The notes under the pieces were generated by a model that had not been told where the DNA came from, made no database searches, and saw only the letters and a list, made by a program, of their open reading frames with translations. A stretch of 64,000 nt of DNA, from NCBI RefSeq assembly GCF_006636205.1, contig NZ_VIGB01000003.1:4268501-4332500 (forward strand), given 5' to 3'. Below are positions 43,221 to 51,738 of the stretch, one piece after another. How positions within the stretch are numbered: the stretch's first letter is position 1; each line of letters starts with the position of its first letter. A program made the position numbers and the translations under genes. The DNA comes from Kitasatospora acidiphila. Its GTDB lineage: Bacteria > Actinomycetota > Actinomycetes > Streptomycetales > Streptomycetaceae.

Positions 43221-44462
43221 ATGTCCGTCACCCGGACTCAGCAACCGCTGAGCACCTCGGTCGTTCCGGTCCGAACCAAGCTCGCCCACCCCGCTCTGCT
43301 GCTGATCGGCATCATGCTGGTCTCGCTGAACATGCGGTCCTGCCTGGCGGCGGTCTCCCCCATGGTGGGCGAGATCCAGCGCACCTTCGGCCTGTCGACC
43401 ACGGTCAGCGGCCTGATCACCACCGTGCCGGTGCTCTTCCAGGGCGTCGGCGCACCGCTCACCCCGCGGCTGACCCGGCGGTTCGGCACCGAGCGGGTGG
43501 TGCTCGGCGCCGTGCTGACGCTGGGCGCCGGGGTGCTGCTGCGGGTGCTGCCGTCGGTGACGGCGCTCTACGCGGGCTGCGTGGTGATCGGGGTGGCCAT
43601 CGCGGTGCTGAACGTGTCGATGCCCGGCCTGATCAAGCGGGAGTTCTCGCACAAGGCGGCGGCGATGACCGGTGCCTACTCGACCGCCATGCTGGTCGGC
43701 GCCACCCTGGCGGCCGGCAGCTCGGTGCCGCTGGAGCACGCGCTCGGCGGCGGCTGGCGGGCCTCGCTGAGCGTCTGGTCGGTGCTGGCCCTGATCGCGG
43801 CGGCCGCCTGGCTGCCCCAGGTGCTGCGGGCGCGTCAGCTCGCGCCGGCCGCCACCCCGGCCCAGGCCCAGGCCGTGCCTGCCAAGCCGATCGCGGGCCT
43901 GTGGCGGCTGCCGCTGGCCTGGCAGATCAGCCTCTTCATGGGCATCTCCTCGCTGATGGTCTACGTCCTGGTCGCCTGGATGCCGACGATCCTGGCCGAC
44001 CACGGGATGGGCCGGAACGAGTCCGGCCTGGTGTTCGCCTTCTCCAACCTGGTGCAGGTGACCGGCGCCTTCCTGGTGCCGCTGCTGGCCGGCCGGATGA
44101 CCCGGCAGCGGGCGCTGGCACTGGTGATGGCCGCGCTCAACGCCGCGGGCATCGCGCTGCTGCTGGTCGCGCCGGTCTCCGGCGCCTGGGTCGCCGCGGC
44201 GGTGCTGGGCGTCGCCCAGGGCGGCTCGTTCGGGCTCGGCCTGGCCTTCATCGTGCTGCGCACCGGCTCCGCCGCCGGGGCGGCCCAGCTGGGCGGGATG
44301 TCGCAGGCGATCGGCTATCTGATCGCGGCGATCGGCCCGGTCGGCGCCGGCGCGCTGCACCAGTTGACCGGCGGCTGGACGGCCGTGCTGGTGGTGCTGC
44401 TGGTGCTGGCCGGCGTGGTCGGGGTGGCCGGCTGGGGTGCGGGACGCGACCGCACCCTCTGA
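43221..44462 (+). CDS. CynX/NimT family MFS transporter
   Basis: A 413-residue MFS carrier with about 12 TM helices. The subgroup (cyanate, 2-nitroimidazole transporters) is indicated by LLIGIMLVSLNMRSCLAAVSPMVGEIQ at the N-terminus. Other features are FQGVGAPLTPRLTRRFGTERVVLG and GMSQAIGYLIAAIGPVGAGALHQLTGGW. Substrate unknown; the preceding GntR regulator probably senses it. It starts at ATG 43221. The 3' end lies in a tandem triplication. Confidence 0.9.
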   Translation: MSVTRTQQPLSTSVVPVRTKLAHPALLLIGIMLVSLNMRSCLAAVSPMVGEIQRTFGLSTTVSGLITTVPVLFQGVGAPLTPRLTRRFGTERVVLGAVLTLGAGVLLRVLPSVTALYAGCVVIGVAIAVLNVSMPGLIKREFSHKAAAMTGAYSTAMLVGATLAAGSSVPLEHALGGGWRASLSVWSVLALIAAAAWLPQVLRARQLAPAATPAQAQAVPAKPIAGLWRLPLAWQISLFMGISSLMVYVLVAWMPTILADHGMGRNESGLVFAFSNLVQVTGAFLVPLLAGRMTRQRALALVMAALNAAGIALLLVAPVSGAWVAAAVLGVAQGGSFGLGLAFIVLRTGSAAGAAQLGGMSQAIGYLIAAIGPVGAGALHQLTGGWTAVLVVLLVLAGVVGVAGWGAGRDRTL

Positions 44463-44607
44463 TCCCCCCTCGCGGGGCTACCGCCGGCGCGGGACCTCAG
44501 TCCTCGCACCCTCTGCCCCCGCGGGGCTGCCGCTGGAGCCGGACCTCAGTCCTCGCACCCTCTGATCCCCCCTCGCGGGGCTACCGCCGGCGCGGGACCT
44601 CAGTCCT
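44451..44607. repeat. Three tandem repeats (54, 49 and 54 bp) at convergent gene ends
   Basis: Units 44451-44504, 44505-44553 and 44554-44607 all begin CGCACCCTCTG and end with CTCAGTCCT. The first contains the CynX stop and the last contains the ABC-permease stop. Each holds a small CCCC-loop-GGGG hairpin. The middle unit has diverged most. Confidence 0.85.
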
Positions 44608-45316
44608 CGCTCGCCAGGGTCAGCCCCGCCAGCCGGACCACCGCCAGCGCCGTGCCCGCCACGATGACCACCAGCAGCAGCGGGACGGCGGCGGCCAGGG
44701 CGACATCGGCGCTGATCGCCCCCGGCTGGGCGACCGCCTTGCCCAGCGCGAGGCCCCACTGCTGGATGCTCAGCGTCCTGGCCCCGGCCACGAAATTGCC
44801 GATCACGCTCTCCCAGACCAGTGCATAGGCCAGGCCCACCACCACGGCGTTGCGGGTGACCACGCCGAGCAGCAGGAAGAGCGCACTGTAGGCGGCCGAG
44901 GCCACCAGGGCGCCGGTGAAGTAGCCGAGCGCCACGCCGTCCTGGCCCCCGACCATGACCAGCCCGGCCAGCAGGATCGGCAGCGCGCCGCACAGCCAGC
45001 TGGTCACCCAGGCGACCGCGAGCTTGCTGGTGACGATCTGCCAGCGGGGCAGCGGCTTGGCCAGCAGGTAGACGATCGAGCCGTCGTCGATCTCGGTCGC
45101 GATCACCCCGGTGCCGACCACCAGGCTGAGGATCGGGACCAGGGTGCCCAGGGCCAGCGTGCCGAGCACGGTGCGGGTCAGATCGGGCCGGTCGGCGGTG
45201 TGGGCGGAGGCGAGCGCCGCGAGCACCAGCAGCAGCGCCGGGACGACCAGCAGCACGATGCCCCGGCGCCGGCCGAGCAGACCACGGACGGTCAGCCGGA
45301 CCACGGTCAGGTTCAC
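44600..45316 (-). CDS. ABC-2 type transporter permease
   Basis: A 238-residue membrane component with six predicted TM helices (RGIVLLVVPALLLVLAALASA, and LGTLVPILSLVVGTGVIATEIDDGSIVYLLAKPL with the EIDDGS region typical of ABC-2 permeases). The next gene upstream in the operon (95 nt) encodes an ATPase. It starts at ATG 45316. Last gene of a four-gene operon of two ATPase-permease pairs (48231 to 44600). Its 3' end lies within the tandem repeat at 44451. Confidence 0.88.
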   Translation of the reverse strand: MNLTVVRLTVRGLLGRRRGIVLLVVPALLLVLAALASAHTADRPDLTRTVLGTLALGTLVPILSLVVGTGVIATEIDDGSIVYLLAKPLPRWQIVTSKLAVAWVTSWLCGALPILLAGLVMVGGQDGVALGYFTGALVASAAYSALFLLLGVVTRNAVVVGLAYALVWESVIGNFVAGARTLSIQQWGLALGKAVAQPGAISADVALAAAVPLLLVVIVAGTALAVVRLAGLTLASED

Positions 45317-45360
45317 GGGTTCAGCCCTTCTTCGGCGGAGGTGCGCTGGTCCGCCGGCAG

Positions 45361-45428
45361 GCGGGGACCAGGTGGGTCAGGCGGATACGAGGTAGCGGGG
45401 ACCAGGCGGGTCAGGCGGAGACGAGGTA
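45361..45428. repeat. Two tandem 34-bp repeats duplicating an ATPase 3' end
   Basis: Copies 45361-45394 and 45395-45428 differ at two bases. The second includes the ATPase C-terminal codons and stop at 45411; the first is a displaced copy that keeps the same stop. Confidence 0.8.
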
Positions 45429-46328
45429 GGAGAAGACGCTCTCCAGCGACTCGTCCGCGGGTGAGACGGTGTAGAGCGTGATCCCGGCCTCCCGGGCGAC
45501 CCTGGGCAGCAGAGTGGTGAAGCCCTGGAAGTCGATCGCCTGGATGCGCAGCGCCCGCTCCCCGGCGTCGAGTTCGATGCCGGCCGTGGAGCCGTCGGCG
45601 ATCAGCGCGGCGGCCAGCCGGCGGTCGTCGCTGGACCGCACCAGATAGCGGTGCGGCCGGTCGGTCATCAGCCGGCGGATCCGCCGGAAGTCCCCGGAGG
45701 CCGCGTGCCGTCCGGCCACCACCACCTCGATGTGCCGGGCCAGTTGCTCCACCTCCTCCAGGATGTGCGAGGAGAAGAGCACCGTGCGGCCCTCGGCGCC
45801 GAAGCCGCGCAGCAGCTCCATCAACTGCAGCCGCTGGCGCGGGTCCATGCCGTTGAACGGCTCGTCGAGCAGCAGCACCGCCGGGTCGTGCACCAGCGCG
45901 GACGCCATCTTGACCCGCTGCTTCATGCCCTTGGAGTAGGTGCCGGTGCGGCGGCCCTGGGCGTGCTCCATCTCCACCAGCGCCAGCGCCCGGCGGGCCG
46001 CCGCGCCCGGGTCGGGCAGGCCGTGCAGTTCGGCGTTGGCCAGGACGAACTCCCAGCCGGTCAGGTGGTCGTACATCGACTCGCGTTCCGGCACCAGCCC
46101 GATCTGCCGGTAGACCTGCTGGTTGCGCCAGATCGGCGCGCCGTCCAGCGTCACGGTCCCGGCCGACGGGCCGAGGAAGCCGCTCATCAGGTGGATCAGC
46201 GTCGACTTGCCGGCCCCGTTCGGGCCGAGCAGGCCGGTCACCCCGGGGCCGATCGCCATCGAGACGTCGTTGACGGCGACCACGTTGCCGAACCAGCGGG
46301 AGACCTTCTCCAGCGCGATGACAGCCAT
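45411..46328 (-). CDS. ABC transporter ATP-binding protein
   Basis: A 305-residue ATPase. Walker A LLGPNGAGKSTLI, signature YSKGMKQRVKMASAL, Walker B VLLLDEPFNGMD and switch His SSHILEEV are complete. A C-terminal beta domain (DRPHRYLVRSS to TLYTVSPADESLESVFSYLVSA) is typical of ABC-2 drug or lipid exporters. It probably pairs with the permease downstream (44600). It starts at ATG 46328, nine nt after the previous gene stop (46338). Confidence 0.92.
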   Translation of the reverse strand: MAVIALEKVSRWFGNVVAVNDVSMAIGPGVTGLLGPNGAGKSTLIHLMSGFLGPSAGTVTLDGAPIWRNQQVYRQIGLVPERESMYDHLTGWEFVLANAELHGLPDPGAAARRALALVEMEHAQGRRTGTYSKGMKQRVKMASALVHDPAVLLLDEPFNGMDPRQRLQLMELLRGFGAEGRTVLFSSHILEEVEQLARHIEVVVAGRHAASGDFRRIRRLMTDRPHRYLVRSSDDRRLAAALIADGSTAGIELDAGERALRIQAIDFQGFTTLLPRVAREAGITLYTVSPADESLESVFSYLVSA

Positions 46329-46337
46329 GACGTTCCC

Positions 46338-47300
46338 TCAGATCTTCCGGTAGCGGCGCATCAGCAGCAGCTGGGCGCCGACCACGATGACCAGCAGCTC
46401 GATCGCGAAGACCACCGCGCCCAGGCCGCCCGGCGTGCCGCCATCGCCGCCCAGCCCGCAGAGCTGGTTGACCAGCCGGCTCACCAGGGAGGCCGGCGAC
46501 AGCAGGAAGGCCCACTTGGCCGAGTCCGTGGGGTCCGCGTGCAGCCCGCCGTTCAACCCGGAGACGATCTCCGCCACGATCGCCGAGACCGCCAGCACGC
46601 CCATGATGGCGGCCACCCCGAAGCCGCGGCGGGGCGTGGCGGCCGCGATCACCAGGCCGATCGCCGAGAACACCAGCGAGTAGAGCAGCGCTGCCAGCAG
46701 CCCGAAGCCGAAGTGCTCGGTGTTCGGCACCGGATCCATGCCGGCCAGCAGGGCGCCGACGTAGAGCAGCAGCAGTGGTAGCACGGTGACGATCAGCAGC
46801 GCGCACACCATCGCGCCGCTGCGGGCCCGCACGTAGTCGGCGCGGGTGATCGGACGGGAGAAGTACAGCGGCACGGTGGCGAACCGCAGGTCCCGGGAGA
46901 GCAGCACCGGCGCCTGGGCCGCGGTGAAGATCTCCGCGAAGATCAGGCCGACCCCGCTGAGGTACCGCGGGTAGTCGGTGGCCAGGTGGGTGGCCTTGGT
47001 GGCGATGGCGATGCCCACCACCATGGTCGCCGGCAGCACCATCGCGGCCAGCATCAGCATCGGCAGCACCTTGGACTTCGCCGACCGGCCGAGCCCGAAG
47101 GCGGCCCGCAGGCCCTGCACGAAGAGCGCACGGGTGGCGTAGCCGCGGCCGAGGCGGCGGCCCTGGTAGCCGCGGTAGCCGATGTCATGGATCACGCCAT
47201 CGCGGGCGGCCGGGCGGGCACTCGCCGCAGGGTTCACCGGCTCGGTGCTCGCGGGGTTCACCGGCTCAGTGGACGCGGGGTTCACCGGCTCAGTGGTCAT
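46338..47300 (-). CDS. ABC-2 type transporter permease
   Basis: A 320-residue membrane protein with about six TM helices. The N-terminal 45 residues are cytoplasmic and contain the eight-residue repeat EPVNPAST (three times, 24-nt units at 47227-47298). The core motif DIGYRGYQGRRLGRGYATRALFVQGLR precedes the first TM. Other TM regions are VLPMLMLAAMVLPATMVVGIAIA and FAIELLVIVVGAQLLLMRR. ATG 47300 overlaps the preceding ATPase gene by 11 bases. Partner is the ATPase at 47290-48231. Confidence 0.9.
   Translation of the reverse strand: MTTEPVNPASTEPVNPASTEPVNPAASARPAARDGVIHDIGYRGYQGRRLGRGYATRALFVQGLRAAFGLGRSAKSKVLPMLMLAAMVLPATMVVGIAIATKATHLATDYPRYLSGVGLIFAEIFTAAQAPVLLSRDLRFATVPLYFSRPITRADYVRARSGAMVCALLIVTVLPLLLLYVGALLAGMDPVPNTEHFGFGLLAALLYSLVFSAIGLVIAAATPRRGFGVAAIMGVLAVSAIVAEIVSGLNGGLHADPTDSAKWAFLLSPASLVSRLVNQLCGLGGDGGTPGGLGAVVFAIELLVIVVGAQLLLMRRYRKI
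47227..47298 (-). repeat. In-frame 24-bp repeats in an ABC permease N-terminus
   Basis: Three near-identical 24-bp units encode EPVNPAST in the cytoplasmic tail. They could expand or contract by slippage without frame change. Confidence 0.8.
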
Positions 47301-48231
47301 CGACGGCCTCCCGGGCGAAGAGCTCGGCGACATGGTGGCGCCGCTGTTCCAACCGGACCAGTCCCAGGCCCAGTTCGGCCACGATGTCGCGGATCAGGTC
47401 ATACGTCTGCTCCCCGGCGAGCTCGACCAGCAGGACATGCCCGCCGTCCGTGCCGACGGTCAGCCCGGCCGCCACCAGCCGTTCCCGCACGGCGACTTCC
47501 GGCTCCGACGAGCCGTCGTCCGGTTCGGTCACCTCGACCGCCAGCAGCTGCGTGGCCTCGGTGAACCGGGCGGTGGCCGAGGAGCGGAGCAGCCGGCCGC
47601 CGTCGATCACCACCAGGTGGTCGCAGGTGCGCTCCAACTCCCCCAGCAGGTGGGTGGTGACCAGCACCGAGATGCCGAACTCCCGGTACACGCGCCGGAT
47701 CAGGTCCAGCATCTCGTCCCGGCCGGCCGGGTCGAGGCCGTTGGTCGGCTCGTCCAGCAGCACCAACTGCGGGTCGTGGACCAGCGCCTGGGCGAGCTTC
47801 ACGCGCTGCCGCATGCCGGTGGAGTAGCCGCCGATCGGGCGGTAGCGCTCCTCGTACAGGCCGACATGGCGCAGCACGTCGGCCGTCCGCTCGCGGGCCG
47901 CCGAGGCCGGCAACCCGGACATCCGGGCCATGTGCACCACGAACTCGGTGGCGGACACGTCCGGTGGCAGGCAGTCGTGCTCGGGCATGTAGCCGACGCG
48001 CTCGCGGATCGCCGACCCCTGGGTGGCGACGTCCAGGCCGAGCACCCGGCCGCTGCCCGAGGTGGCCGGGGCGAGGCCGAGCAGGATCTTGATCAGGGTG
48101 GACTTCCCCGCGCCATTGGCTCCGACCAGCCCCACCACGCCCGGGCCCACCTCAACGGTGAGCTGATCGAGCGCGGTGACGGCGGGGAACCGCTTGGTGA
48201 GGGCGTCCGTTGCGATGACAGGCGTGGACAC
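47290..48231 (-). CDS. ABC transporter ATP-binding protein
   Basis: A 313-residue ATPase that opens this operon. Walker A VGANGAGKSTLI, signature YSTGMRQRVKLAQAL, Walker B LVLLDEPTNGLD and switch His TTHLLGELE are present. The C-terminal segment (ATQLLAVEVTEPDDGSSEPEVAVRERL) is an accessory domain. It starts at GTG 48231 (VSTPVIATDALTKRF). Paired with the permease that overlaps its 3' end. Confidence 0.93.
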   Translation of the reverse strand: MSTPVIATDALTKRFPAVTALDQLTVEVGPGVVGLVGANGAGKSTLIKILLGLAPATSGSGRVLGLDVATQGSAIRERVGYMPEHDCLPPDVSATEFVVHMARMSGLPASAARERTADVLRHVGLYEERYRPIGGYSTGMRQRVKLAQALVHDPQLVLLDEPTNGLDPAGRDEMLDLIRRVYREFGISVLVTTHLLGELERTCDHLVVIDGGRLLRSSATARFTEATQLLAVEVTEPDDGSSEPEVAVRERLVAAGLTVGTDGGHVLLVELAGEQTYDLIRDIVAELGLGLVRLEQRRHHVAELFAREAVDDH

Positions 48232-48337
48232 ACCTCCAAGTTAGCGCTCACTATGGCCCATTGGGATTCGACCACAGAACTGCGCTGCCATCGTCCTACG
48301 GGATGACTGGCGGCTGCCGCCCCCTAGGGGTCACGCG

Positions 48338-48360
48338 AAACGTCGGCGATTTCGACGTTT
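48338..48360 (-). promoter_or_regulatory. Inverted repeat AAACGTCG/CGACGTTT before the ABC operon
   Basis: An 8-bp perfect inverted repeat with a 7-nt loop. It lies 107 nt upstream of the first ABC gene and just after the four-paralogue operon end (48392). It may be a terminator for that operon or an operator. Confidence 0.5.
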
Positions 48361-48391
48361 AGTGGTGGTGTTTAGGTGAGGTGACTGGTGA

Positions 48392-49189
48392 TCAGTTGAG
48401 CAGATCGGACTGCAGGGTCAGCACCTGCCGGAACGCCTGGTGCGGCACGCCGTGGGGGTTGGTCAGCAGGACGGTGGCCACCACGTCGCCCGCGGTGAGG
48501 TAGGCGGCCTCGCCGGGGTTGGTGGGGCTGGTGGGGTTGCTGGGGTTGCTGGGTGGGGTGATGCGGATGGTGGCGTGCTGGCCTGCTTGCAGGGCCGCGT
48601 CGTCGTCGCCGGGGACCGCCTGCGGGACGGCCTTGAGGCTGCCCCGCTGTGCCAGGGCCTCGGCGAACGCGTCACCCTCGTCGGAGGAGCCGAAGCGGAG
48701 CAGCCAGATCTCGGTCCGGGTGCCGTCCTTGGCGGTCCACGACGCGGTGGCGGCGCTCCGGCAGGCGTTGGTCACCAGCACCACCGGCAGGTGGGCGCCG
48801 TCATCGTGCAGCTTGGCGTAGTCCGCACAGTCGGCCGCCGCTGGTGCCGCACCCGGCGCCTCCTGCGGGGCCGGCAGCACCAGGGCCGGCAGCGCCGCGT
48901 AGTGCCGGTGGCCGGAGCCTGGGGCCGACGGGGCCGGCTTGCCGGAGGGGAGTTGGGGAAGGGTCAGCGGGGCGAAGGTGTAGCGGCCGTCGTTGGTGGT
49001 GGCCAGGCCGGGCAGCCGGCCACGAGCGGGCACGGCGACGGCGAAGGCGGCGGCCGTCGCACCGGCGGCGAGCGCGAGGGCGAACGCCGTCCAGCGGACC
49101 ACGGTGGCGGCGCGCGGCTTTGAGCGCCGGGGCTGCCCGGGGTGCGGGGGCTGCTCGGTCTGCTCAGGGGGCTGGGGCTGCTCGGTCAT
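48392..49189 (-). CDS. Single-pass membrane protein, paralogue 4 of a four-gene operon
   Basis: A 265-residue protein with a Pro/Gln-rich cytoplasmic tail (EQPQPPEQTEQPPHPGQPRR), one TM helix (VRWTAFALALAAGATAAAFAVAV), and an outer domain. The domain starts YAALPALVLPAPQ, then VVLVTNACRSAATASWTAKDG and LLRFGSSDEGDAFAEALAQ. It is related in layout to the three preceding genes: tail, one TM, a Pro-loop LxLPxP near the domain start, and a two-layer alpha/beta-like domain. The start ATG 49189 overlaps the previous stop (ATGA). No family name recognised. Confidence 0.7.
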   Translation of the reverse strand: MTEQPQPPEQTEQPPHPGQPRRSKPRAATVVRWTAFALALAAGATAAAFAVAVPARGRLPGLATTNDGRYTFAPLTLPQLPSGKPAPSAPGSGHRHYAALPALVLPAPQEAPGAAPAAADCADYAKLHDDGAHLPVVLVTNACRSAATASWTAKDGTRTEIWLLRFGSSDEGDAFAEALAQRGSLKAVPQAVPGDDDAALQAGQHATIRITPPSNPSNPTSPTNPGEAAYLTAGDVVATVLLTNPHGVPHQAFRQVLTLQSDLLN

Positions 49190-50018
49190 GCGGTTGCTCC
49201 GGGGATGGCCAGCCGCTCCAGCTGCTGACGGAAGATGGACACGGCCTCGCTCTTCGGCAGCGGTGCGACCCCTCGACGTGCATGGTCACCAGCATGTCGC
49301 CGACGCCGGCCGTGCAGTCCAGCTCGTCGATCGGGTTGCTCGGCCGCAGCGGCGGCAGGAAGCAGGCCGCCTGCTGGTGACCGGGAACGGCCGGCCCCTG
49401 CCGGAACAGGCCCGAGTCGGACCCCATCGCGGCGTCGAAGGCGTTCGCCGCCTCCACCGCCTGCTTGTCGAACTGCTTGTCGAACCGGTCGAGCCAGACC
49501 GTCGCCACCAGGGCCCCGTCCGACGACCGGTAGCTGCGCACCCCGGCCGCCCGGTGGCCCTGCGCCTGCAGCGCCGCCTTGACCTTGTCGCGCTGGTCCT
49601 TGGGCAGCTCGGCCACCCGGTCGTCCAGGTAGCCGTCGATCTGGTCCTTGGTCAGCTCGGTGTCGTCCCCGTACACCCCGTCGTCCGGCCCGAGCGCGAA
49701 CCCGGCCGGCACCGGGAGGAGCAGGTCGCGCACCGCCCCGAAGTGGGTGCCGTCGGACTGCGCGCCGTAGGAGGGGGCCGAGGGCCGCGCCGCCCCCGGG
49801 GACGGCGCGGCGGCCGACGGGACCGCAGGGGTGCTGGTCTCGGCCTGCCGGTACTGCGACTTGATGATGCCGACCCCGATCCCCACCCCGAGCAGCACCG
49901 CGGCGGCGACCGCCGCGCCGGTGCGAAGCGCACGGCGCTCGGCGCCGGGGGTGGAGGACTCGCCCGGGTTCCCGGTGGACTCCTCCCCGACCTCGCCGGA
50001 CATCCCCGCATCGCTCAT
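49186..50018 (-). CDS. Single-pass membrane protein, paralogue 3, 3' frameshift
   Basis: About 277 residues after repair. Acidic cytoplasmic tail (SDAGMSGEVGEESTG), one TM helix near residues 35-60 (TGAAVAAAVLLGVGIGVGII), then the outer domain RDLLLPVPAGFALGPDDGVY, LTKDQIDGYLDDRVAELPKDQ and RAAGVRSYRSSDGALVATVWLDRF. The frame changes near 49262-49272: the correct end is LPKSEAVSIFRQQLERLAIPG, reached only if one base is restored. That places its stop exactly in the ATGA overlap with the next gene, which supports the repair. ATG 50018 overlaps the previous stop by four bases. Confidence 0.72.
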
Positions 50019-50833
50019 GCCAGCCGCTCCCACTGCTGCTTGGCCAGGTCGCGGAGCAGATCCGCGCTGACCTGGGTGGTGCCGAACGCCGTCACGCCGA
50101 CCACCACGTCACCCCGCCGCGTCACGGCGCTGCCGGGGTAGTAGGTCTCGGTCGAATCCGCGTACGTCTCCTGCGTGTTGGAGGCCCAGTAGGCGCCCTC
50201 CATCCCGTCCGGCATGTCGGTGGCCCCGGCGACCTTCGACTGCCGCATGGCCGCGACCGCCGCGCCGGCCTGGTCCGGCTGGTACTGGATCAGCTCGATC
50301 CGGTACTTGACGCCGTCCTTCTGGAAGGTGGTCACAGCGGCCCTGCGCAGGCCGGAGCCGACCAGCTTCTCGAAGTACCGCGCCGAGTCGGCGTGCCACC
50401 GGGCCATCTCCCCGGGGGTCTCCCAGTCGCCGGTGGCGGCGAACCCGCTGTCCCAGTCCTGGGCGCCGTCCGGCTTGGGCAGCAGCAGCTTGCGCAGGTC
50501 GCCGTCGATGGCGAGCGGCTTCGGGGACCCGGCGGCCGCGGCCGCCGGGTCCAGCGCGCCGGGCGGGTAGGCGGGCAGCTCGGCCGGCTGCAGTGCCGGC
50601 AGCGGGGTGGCCGAACGGCCGGCCTGGACCGCGTAGCCGATCCCGCCGCCGACCAGCGGCCCGAGCAGCAGCGCGCCGACCACCAGCAGCACCGTGCGGG
50701 AGCTCCGCACCGGCGGGCGCGGCGTCGCGACGGCGGCGGGCTCCCCGGGCCGGCAGGGCTCGACGGCCTCTGCGGGCTCTGCGGGCTCCAGGCTCCGCTC
50801 GGGCTCCACCGGCTCCACGGGCTCAGCCTCCAT
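50015..50833 (-). CDS. Single-pass membrane protein, paralogue 2
   Basis: A 272-residue protein with a Glu/Pro-rich tail (EAEPVEPVEPERSLEPAEP), one TM helix (TVLLVVGALLLGPLVGGGIGYAV) and an outer domain. The domain includes LRKLLLPKPDGAQDWDSGFAA, RWHADSARYFEKLVGSGL, TFQKDGVKYRIELIQYQPDQAGA and DVVVGVTAFGTTQVSADLLRDLAKQQWERL. The TTFQKDGVKYRIELIQY core parallels SRRYRTADGKAEVESRLMRF in the next gene upstream, which shows shared ancestry. The first residues overlap that gene by 11 bases; its stop overlaps the next start by four. Confidence 0.75.
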   Translation of the reverse strand: MEAEPVEPVEPERSLEPAEPAEAVEPCRPGEPAAVATPRPPVRSSRTVLLVVGALLLGPLVGGGIGYAVQAGRSATPLPALQPAELPAYPPGALDPAAAAAGSPKPLAIDGDLRKLLLPKPDGAQDWDSGFAATGDWETPGEMARWHADSARYFEKLVGSGLRRAAVTTFQKDGVKYRIELIQYQPDQAGAAVAAMRQSKVAGATDMPDGMEGAYWASNTQETYADSTETYYPGSAVTRRGDVVVGVTAFGTTQVSADLLRDLAKQQWERLA

Positions 50834-51644
50834 GGGACAGCCGGTCGCGCTGGCGCTTCATCGCATCGGCCAGCAGCCCCTGGTCCGGGTCGCCCTTCAC
50901 GTCCACGGTGACCTCGTACTCGACGTCGCCCACCGTGGAGACGCCGACCAGGCGGCCCGTGAAGGCCTGCTGGTCGGGCTTGAAGACGTAACCCTTGGCC
51001 GTGCTGTCACCAGGCACGTCGATCGGACTGCCGTTGGCGAACGAGGCGCCGTTGGCGAAGCCCTGGGCGTTGCCCTGCGTGGCGAACCGCATCAGCCGGC
51101 TCTCTACCTCCGCCTTCCCATCGGCAGTGCGATAGCGACGGGACACCGCCTCCTGGTAGCCGTAGGAGTCGAGGACGCTCTTGATGCCCGTCGACTGGGC
51201 GTACTGGGCAGCCAGGTCGTCGACGGTCAGCGCCGTGCCGTCCGGGGAGCCGTAGGGCTCCGCGCCGTCCGGGACGGGCAGCAGGAAGTACCGCAGGTCG
51301 CCGCCGTGCGTGCCGCCGTCCACCGTGCCGTGCAGCGTGCTGCCGGGCTCCGGGGCGAGGGTGATGCTCGGCAGCGGCACCGGTACCGGTAGCGGCGTCG
51401 GGCCGCCGCTCGTCGCCGCCCCCGTGCTCGGCCCGGTGGTGGCCGCCGCGACCGCCGCGACCGCCGCGACCGCCGCCCGATGCGGGTGATCGGGCCTGCC
51501 CACGGCGACCGTCACCGTTGCGCTGGCCGCGGTGACGGCGAGCAGGCCCAGCGTGGCCAGCGCGACGGCGACCCCGCGCGGCACCCGGCGCGGAGCGGCC
51601 TCGGCACCCCCAGCCGCCGCGACACCCTCGTCAGGCGTGGACAA
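50823..51644 (-). CDS. Single-pass membrane protein, paralogue 1
   Basis: A 273-residue protein and the operon's first gene. Tail (STPDEGVAAAGGAEAAPRR), one TM helix (VAVALATLGLLAVTAASATVTVAV), low-complexity Ala/Thr linker, and an outer domain beginning DLRYFLLPVPDGAEPYG, with LTVDDLAAQYAQSTGIKSVLDSYGYQEAVSRRYRTADGKA and the end DPDQGLLADAMKRQRDRL. The TTG 51644 is chosen because GGGGGGAG precedes it by about 4 nt; ATG 51668 is the alternative. Function unknown; extracytoplasmic sensing or envelope role is possible. Confidence 0.72.
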   Translation of the reverse strand: MSTPDEGVAAAGGAEAAPRRVPRGVAVALATLGLLAVTAASATVTVAVGRPDHPHRAAVAAVAAVAAATTGPSTGAATSGGPTPLPVPVPLPSITLAPEPGSTLHGTVDGGTHGGDLRYFLLPVPDGAEPYGSPDGTALTVDDLAAQYAQSTGIKSVLDSYGYQEAVSRRYRTADGKAEVESRLMRFATQGNAQGFANGASFANGSPIDVPGDSTAKGYVFKPDQQAFTGRLVGVSTVGDVEYEVTVDVKGDPDQGLLADAMKRQRDRLSHGG

Positions 51645-51738
51645 GGAACTCCCCCCGGAGTGGACCATCGGTCATCAGGAAGTATGAAAGACGTCCGGTC
51701 CGACAACCAATTCGACAGCGCCAGTGCCAGTGCTCGGC

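Noticed and set aside
44451..44607. CRISPR array
   Set aside because: Units are adjacent with no unique spacers; they are slippage duplications of gene ends.
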